Of a stretch of 64,000 nucleotides of DNA, positions 60,127-64,000 are shown piece by piece. The stretch's first letter is position 1. The number at the start of each line of letters is the position of its first letter. A program made the translations under genes and the position numbers. Origin of the DNA: Pseudomonas serboccidentalis (lineage in GTDB: Bacteria > Pseudomonadota > Gammaproteobacteria > Pseudomonadales > Pseudomonadaceae); NCBI RefSeq assembly GCF_028830055.1, contig NZ_CP101655.1, forward strand, positions 1,618,880 to 1,682,879, in the 5' to 3' direction. Under the pieces are notes generated by a model. It made no database searches, had not been told where the DNA came from, and saw nothing but the letters and a program-made list of their open reading frames with translations.

Positions 60127-61740
60127 GTGTCGATCAAATTGCGTTTGCTGTTGCTGATTGCAACCAGCCTGCTGACGGCGCTGATCGTGAGTCTGGTCAG
60201 CTATGTGGGGAATACGCGGATGTCCGGCGCGGTGAACGACAACGCGGTGAGCATGACCGCGCTGCGCAATCATATGGAAGCCGACATGATGCACGATGCG
60301 CTGCGTGCCGATGTGTACTCGGCGATGCTGGTGGGCCTGGGCAAAAGCACCGGCACGGCGGCCGAGGTGCGGGAGTCGATCAACGAGCACGCGACGCACT
60401 TTCGCGAAGTGCTGGATGAAAACCTCAAACTGCCGGTCAACCCGACGCTCAAGGCTGCGCTGGAACAGATCAAGCCCAGCCTGGACACCTACATCGAGGC
60501 GGCCGAGCGCATTGTCGGCCTGGCACTGGACAACCCGGACAGTGCCCAGCGGGAACTGGGTACGTTCAACGCGGCGTTCAGTCACCTCGAAGAGCAGATG
60601 GCCGCGCTCAGCGAACTGATCGAAAGCAATACCCGCGACACCAGTCAGGCCACCGAAAGCGCCATCCGCAGTGCCAACATCGCCCTCGGTGCGGTGTTGC
60701 TCGCCAGCCTGTTGCTGTTATTGGCGCAAGGGCGCTGGGTGACCCGCAGCATCATGGGGCCGCTGAAGTCCGCCAACCACATCGCCCAAAGCATCGCCCA
60801 CGGCAACCTCAGCGAGCCGATCAGCGAACCGACCGGCAAGGACGAAGCCAGCACTTTGATTCGCAGCCTGGCGACCATGCAGCGCGATCTGCGCAACATG
60901 ATCGATGCGGTGCGACGCAACGCCCATGGCGTCAGCGGCATGAGCGAGCAACTGAGTCAGGGCTGCCATCAGGTGGCCGACAGCAGTCAGCAGCAAAGCG
61001 CCGCCGCCGGCACTATGGCCGCCGCTGCCAGCCAGATGACTGCCAGCATCGAGGAGATCACCCGTCACGCCGAACGTGCGCTGGGCATGGCCAATCAGGC
61101 TGAGTCTCTGGCCAAGAGCGGCGGGCAGGTGATCCATCAGGTGGTCAGCGACATGGACGACATCGCCCGCTCGGCGCAGCAGTCGGCGCAGGTGATCCGT
61201 ACGCTGGATCAGGAATCCGAAGGCATCTTCAACATCATTCAAGTGATCAAGAGCATTGCCGACCAGACCAACCTGCTGGCGCTCAACGCGGCCATCGAAG
61301 CAGCGCGAGCCGGCGAGCAGGGCCGGGGCTTTGCGGTGGTCGCCGACGAAGTGCGCAGTCTGGCCGCACGCACCAGTGCCTCAACCCAGGAAATCGCCGC
61401 CATGGTCGCGCGCATCCAGCACAGCACCCGCGAGGCGGTCAGCAGCATGGAGGCCGGTGTGGCCCAGGTCGACAAGGGCATGGCGGTCACGGCCGAAGTC
61501 GAACGGGCGATCCGCGAGATCCTCGACGCCACCCTCAGCACCACACAACTGGTCAACGACATCACCCGCACCATCGGCGAGCAGAGCCAGGCCAGCAACG
61601 AAATTGCCCATCAGGTGGAAATGATCGCCGGCATGTCCGAGGGCAACAGCAAGGTGATCGGGCAGACGGCCAATACCACGGATGAATTGTCGAGTCTGGC
61701 GGGGGCGTTGGCGCTGTCGGTGGATCGGTTTCGGTTGTGA
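60127..61740 (+). CDS. Methyl-accepting chemotaxis protein
   Basis: A 537-aa chemoreceptor. TM1 is about residues 5-30 ([19 protein letters not shown]), the periplasmic helical sensor about 31-185 and TM2 about 186-206 ([17 protein letters not shown]). HAMP follows to about 260. The cytoplasmic signalling hairpin has the invariant tip with [20 protein letters not shown] and [18 protein letters not shown]. The start is GTG 60127, with AGGAGG eight bases upstream. The sensor looks like an all-helical four-helix bundle; the ligand is unknown. No C-terminal CheR-binding pentapeptide is seen. Confidence 0.93.
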   Translation: MSIKLRLLLLIATSLLTALIVSLVSYVGNTRMSGAVNDNAVSMTALRNHMEADMMHDALRADVYSAMLVGLGKSTGTAAEVRESINEHATHFREVLDENLKLPVNPTLKAALEQIKPSLDTYIEAAERIVGLALDNPDSAQRELGTFNAAFSHLEEQMAALSELIESNTRDTSQATESAIRSANIALGAVLLASLLLLLAQGRWVTRSIMGPLKSANHIAQSIAHGNLSEPISEPTGKDEASTLIRSLATMQRDLRNMIDAVRRNAHGVSGMSEQLSQGCHQVADSSQQQSAAAGTMAAAASQMTASIEEITRHAERALGMANQAESLAKSGGQVIHQVVSDMDDIARSAQQSAQVIRTLDQESEGIFNIIQVIKSIADQTNLLALNAAIEAARAGEQGRGFAVVADEVRSLAARTSASTQEIAAMVARIQHSTREAVSSMEAGVAQVDKGMAVTAEVERAIREILDATLSTTQLVNDITRTIGEQSQASNEIAHQVEMIAGMSEGNSKVIGQTANTTDELSSLAGALALSVDRFRL

Positions 61741-61782
61741 GGCGAATGTGGATGTTTGCTCACGACGAACTGAGCATATCGA

Positions 61783-62289
61783 TCACTGATCCGCCTTTCG
61801 CCGGACCTTTATGGCGGCCTCAATCTTCAGCCTGAAATTGTATTTCGAGAAAAGATTCTTCGCGTTGAATTCTGGTTTAACGAAGGGGGCTTTTTTGTTG
61901 CAGACGTACGCTATTTTGGGATGGTAGCTAGCCAAGAATTGCTCGCCGTGTGCTGCAATCAAAAATTTAATAGTCGACTCTAATTGTTTTATTCCTTGGC
62001 TTTGCCAGCCACTTCCAGCTCGATCCTTGAGCTCCACCAAGTACAAGGCGTCTTCGGTATTCAGCATGCAGTCACAGCGCTCCCGGCCTTTTTCCTCTCC
62101 GTCTTTGATCACGCATTTGTCAATCGCGGTAAATACAACCGATCTTTGGAGGGGATTTACTACGGACGCTACCCATGTTGCCCGGTTTCCGGCGTCAACA
62201 TAGGCTACGGGAAACTCTTGATCGTCACGTATTCCAAATTCGGCATCAGTAAACGGGCCTGTCTGGCAGCGAGTATCAAGAAAATTCAC
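61783..62289 (-). CDS. Small PD-(D/E)xK nuclease-like protein of a two-gene ATPase cassette
   Basis: A 168-aa protein. RCDCMLNTEDALYLVELKDR contains an acidic residue (D73), a 13-residue spacing and ELK (E86, K88): the core of PD-(D/E)xK nucleases such as restriction enzymes and Holliday resolvases. The following GWQSQGIKQLESTIKFLI fits the conserved helix with glutamines. Cysteines C72 and C74 are nearby. It starts at GTG 62289, overlapping the ATPase TGA, with a very strong GAGGAGGAG upstream, so the two are made together. Nuclease activity is inferred. G+C is visibly lower than in flanking genes. No T-run terminator is clear after the stop. Confidence 0.7.
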   Translation of the reverse strand: MNFLDTRCQTGPFTDAEFGIRDDQEFPVAYVDAGNRATWVASVVNPLQRSVVFTAIDKCVIKDGEEKGRERCDCMLNTEDALYLVELKDRAGSGWQSQGIKQLESTIKFLIAAHGEQFLASYHPKIAYVCNKKAPFVKPEFNAKNLFSKYNFRLKIEAAIKVRRKADQ

Positions 62290-63524
62290 CCTTTCAGCTC
62301 CTCCTCAATATCGAGGAGTGCGTCAAATAGATCATTGCCTTCTTGCAAGGATCTGTTCAGAAAGTTGTCATCGGAAGGGATGCCATCAACTATCGGCAGC
62401 GTCTTGATTGATCCGTTTTTTTCATCTGCTTGGTAAATTGCCAACTCATTGATGTCCACCAAAGCGTGTAAAGGGATAACCGTGGCAAGTTTAGGGAGGA
62501 GGTCCTTATCGCGTTTTTTCTTGTGAATGCTGTCCTGCAGATGTTTGCCTTGTACGGCAATCGTCAAGTAATTAACCACATAGGGGCTATGGGTTGTCAT
62601 CACTAGACGGTTGTTCTCTCCCTGATTATTGAACTGCAGAAGACTCTGCAAAACGCTCCATTGCGACTGCGGATAAAGATTTTGTTCCGGCTCTTCCACT
62701 ATATTGATAAACGCTGACTTGTTGAATCTGGACGAGAGGGCGGAGAGAGCGATACGCCGCTGTTCCTCCGTCAGAGAATCGATAGAAAATATTTGTACGA
62801 CCTCCTTTCTGAAGCGATCCAGTTCTTCGGCGCTCATGTTCTCCTGTCGCTCTTCACTGTGTACTTGAACAGCATTGGCCAGGTAATGGCTTACTAAATG
62901 CAATGGCACAGCAGATTGAAATCCACTGGAGGCGTCGGCCAATCTGAGCTTGTAATCGGAGTCACGAATATTGAGGAGGTCGTTCAGTTTGTCGTATTCG
63001 AGTTCTGCCTGGTTGATAGGCAATAACAGAGTGCCCTTCATATTGGCTTTGGCTGCATCGAACTCAGTCAGAAATTCCTTAAGCGAGTCAGAGGATAATT
63101 TCAGCTCGCGAGGGTGTCTGACGTACGAGATGAAGTTGCGCTCAGCAGGCACATACATAATCTGAGGCAGATGGTAATTTCCGCCCTTCGAAGCAGTGAT
63201 ATGTAGCTGGCCCCGCAGGTAGCGAATGGAAAAGGCCTCACCTTCGTATTCGATCTCTGAGGAGTCAGAGATGTAGTGTTCTAGCCTGTGATAAGTCAAA
63301 AAGGGTTTGATGAATTTATTCTTTCGTTCAAACCATTTTTGTTCGTAATCCCCGCGCACCAAAGCCTTTTCTATCCACGAAAAGGTTGAGTACAGCTTGG
63401 CCAGCGTGCTTTTCCCGGAGCCCTGATTGCCCACGAATACGGTCACGCGTTTGAACTCTATCCAACCGTCATTCTCAACTCCATCGCGGATAGGGCCAAA
63501 ATGCTTGACGCGTAGTCGGGTCAT
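62286..63524 (-). CDS. ABC/SMC-type AAA ATPase (AAA_15/AAA_21-like), putative defence component
   Basis: A 412-aa ATPase of the OLD/RecF-like class without a TOPRIM or other fused nuclease domain. It starts MTRLRVKHFGPIRDG, with Walker A GNQGSGKST (residues 32-40), a signature-like ASSGFQSAVPLH, Walker B INIVEEPEQ (about 273-281) and the switch histidine MTTHSPYVVN (about 312). ATPases of this type partner with small effectors in retron, Septu, PARIS and similar anti-phage systems. Here the partner is a PD-(D/E)xK-like protein whose start overlaps the stop. GGAG precedes ATG 63524. The cassette is AT-richer than its surroundings, consistent with horizontal transfer. Confidence 0.85.
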   Translation of the reverse strand: MTRLRVKHFGPIRDGVENDGWIEFKRVTVFVGNQGSGKSTLAKLYSTFSWIEKALVRGDYEQKWFERKNKFIKPFLTYHRLEHYISDSSEIEYEGEAFSIRYLRGQLHITASKGGNYHLPQIMYVPAERNFISYVRHPRELKLSSDSLKEFLTEFDAAKANMKGTLLLPINQAELEYDKLNDLLNIRDSDYKLRLADASSGFQSAVPLHLVSHYLANAVQVHSEERQENMSAEELDRFRKEVVQIFSIDSLTEEQRRIALSALSSRFNKSAFINIVEEPEQNLYPQSQWSVLQSLLQFNNQGENNRLVMTTHSPYVVNYLTIAVQGKHLQDSIHKKKRDKDLLPKLATVIPLHALVDINELAIYQADEKNGSIKTLPIVDGIPSDDNFLNRSLQEGNDLFDALLDIEEELKG

Positions 63525-63648
63525 TGAACACTCCATGAGAAATAGCTTGGCAGGTACAGCTGTGCAGCATATCAGGGCGTTAAGCAAACGGGAGGGGCAA
63601 ATGCGTGAAGCTTGCCGGCGGAACGTGCTTTTCTCCTAAGAATAAAAG

Positions 63649-63672
63649 CTCCGCCAATTCAAATCGGCGGAG
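63649..63672 (-). terminator. Rho-independent terminator of the NTF2-like gene
   Basis: CTCCGCC (63649-63655) pairs with GGCGGAG (63666-63672). On the minus strand the stem is followed by CTTTTATTCTT. It lies 14 bp beyond the gene's stop codon. Confidence 0.82.
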
Positions 63673-63685
63673 TGCTACACATCAG

Positions 63686-64000
63686 TCAGAATTTGTACGC
63701 CTGTCTCCCGACCAGCAACCACGTTCCTTGCTGCTTCTGCCAGATCTGGAAATTCTCGATCTCCGTCGGTACCACCTCCGTGCCTTTCAGTGCCTGCGCC
63801 GAAAAATGATGACGCACCAGTGCGGTGTCACCAGAAAGGGTGATGGTCTGGTTCTGCATTTCAAGTGTCTTGAATGCACTTTTGCCTGTTTCGATGTCGG
63901 CGATGAACGCTTTTTTGTCCTGGATCTTGCCGTTGGAGTGGCCGTAGGTCAGGTTGTCGGCCGTCAGGGCGTTCAACTCGGGGATGTTTTTGTGCAGCAT
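63686..64000 (-). CDS. NTF2-like/SnoaL-like fold protein, N-terminus cut by window edge
   Basis: At least 104 residues are visible. ADNLTYGHSNGKIQDKKAF, TLSGDTALVRHHFSAQAL and ENFQIWQKQQGTWLLVGRQA match DUF4440/SnoaL-type NTF2-like proteins, small alpha+beta barrels with ketosteroid-isomerase topology. Function is not predictable. The ATG at the very edge (64000) may be internal, since family members usually begin 20-30 residues earlier. A terminator follows the stop, separating it from the ATPase cassette. Confidence 0.8.
   Translation of the reverse strand: MLHKNIPELNALTADNLTYGHSNGKIQDKKAFIADIETGKSAFKTLEMQNQTITLSGDTALVRHHFSAQALKGTEVVPTEIENFQIWQKQQGTWLLVGRQAYKF

Noticed and set aside
1..64000. 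tRNA, rRNA, prophage or insertion sequence
   Set aside because: No such genes or terminal repeats were seen; the only transposase is the domesticated RAYT.

Overview
The window looks like chromosome of a fluorescent Pseudomonas (P. fluorescens group). It is GC-rich and densely coded. It carries many REP doublets (REPINs) of the kinds common in that group, and gene neighbourhoods typical of Pseudomonas: glcDEF, hglS, a dhcAB-like carnitine locus with atoB, mntH, cobF, pcs and ligD. No rRNA, tRNA or CRISPR array was seen.

Layout. (1) 1-9567, all on the minus strand: an orphan type VI secretion (T6SS) module in transcription order hcp, vgrG, DUF4123 adaptor, a 1113-aa VasX/BTH_I2691-type effector, two tandem DUF6708 paralogues and a truncated unknown gene. 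A sigma-54-like promoter and a striking cluster of inverted repeats lie upstream of hcp. (2) 9975-18463: a PfpI-family protein, the 2-oxoadipate dioxygenase/decarboxylase HglS, the glycolate oxidase subunits GlcDEF, and a flavin monooxygenase plus alpha/beta-hydrolase pair. (3) 18654-21173: a MASE2-GGDEF diguanylate cyclase and a secreted M20 carboxypeptidase. (4) 21436-29662, minus strand: a catabolic cluster headed by its own RpiR regulator, followed by a cysteine hydrolase, a glutamine-synthetase-like ligase, an N-formylglutamate amidohydrolase-like protein, an APC permease, two arginine N-succinyltransferase-like proteins and an oxaloacetate decarboxylase family protein. Its substrate is unknown.

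(5) 29994-39835: a histidine phosphatase coupled to cobF, FtrA and a divergent rhodanese, an arginine-type binding protein behind an ArgR-like half-site with a zinc deacylase, several exported or membrane proteins, and mntH. (6) 40062-50288: atoB-dhcB-dhcA with divergent dhcR, a sirtuin, methyltransferases, an OmpR-type two-component system with a doubled operator-like repeat, a DUF2790 protein and a GNAT enzyme. (7) 50407-54170: an EF-Tu-like gene without a GTPase domain, pcs, a DUF533 protein, a REP-associated transposase (RAYT) between two REP doublets, and ten copies of an 8-bp repeat. (8) 54171-61740: a heme-oxygenase-like protein and a methyltransferase upstream of ligD, small proteins and a chemoreceptor. 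(9) 61783-63524: an AT-richer two-gene cassette, an ABC/SMC-type ATPase translationally coupled to a small PD-(D/E)xK-like protein. It is a candidate defence system and the best lead for an undescribed system here. The window ends inside an NTF2-like gene.

Genes appear to work together in at least five units: T6SS delivery with its effector; the RpiR cluster, which should import and degrade a nitrogenous compound; CoA transfer and thiolysis of a C4 acid by DhcAB and AtoB; glycolate oxidation by GlcDEF; and the ATPase-nuclease pair. Compositional contrast by eye suggests that the effector part of region 1, the EF-Tu-like locus and the ATPase cassette were acquired more recently than their surroundings. 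All calls come from reading the sequence; no database search was run.
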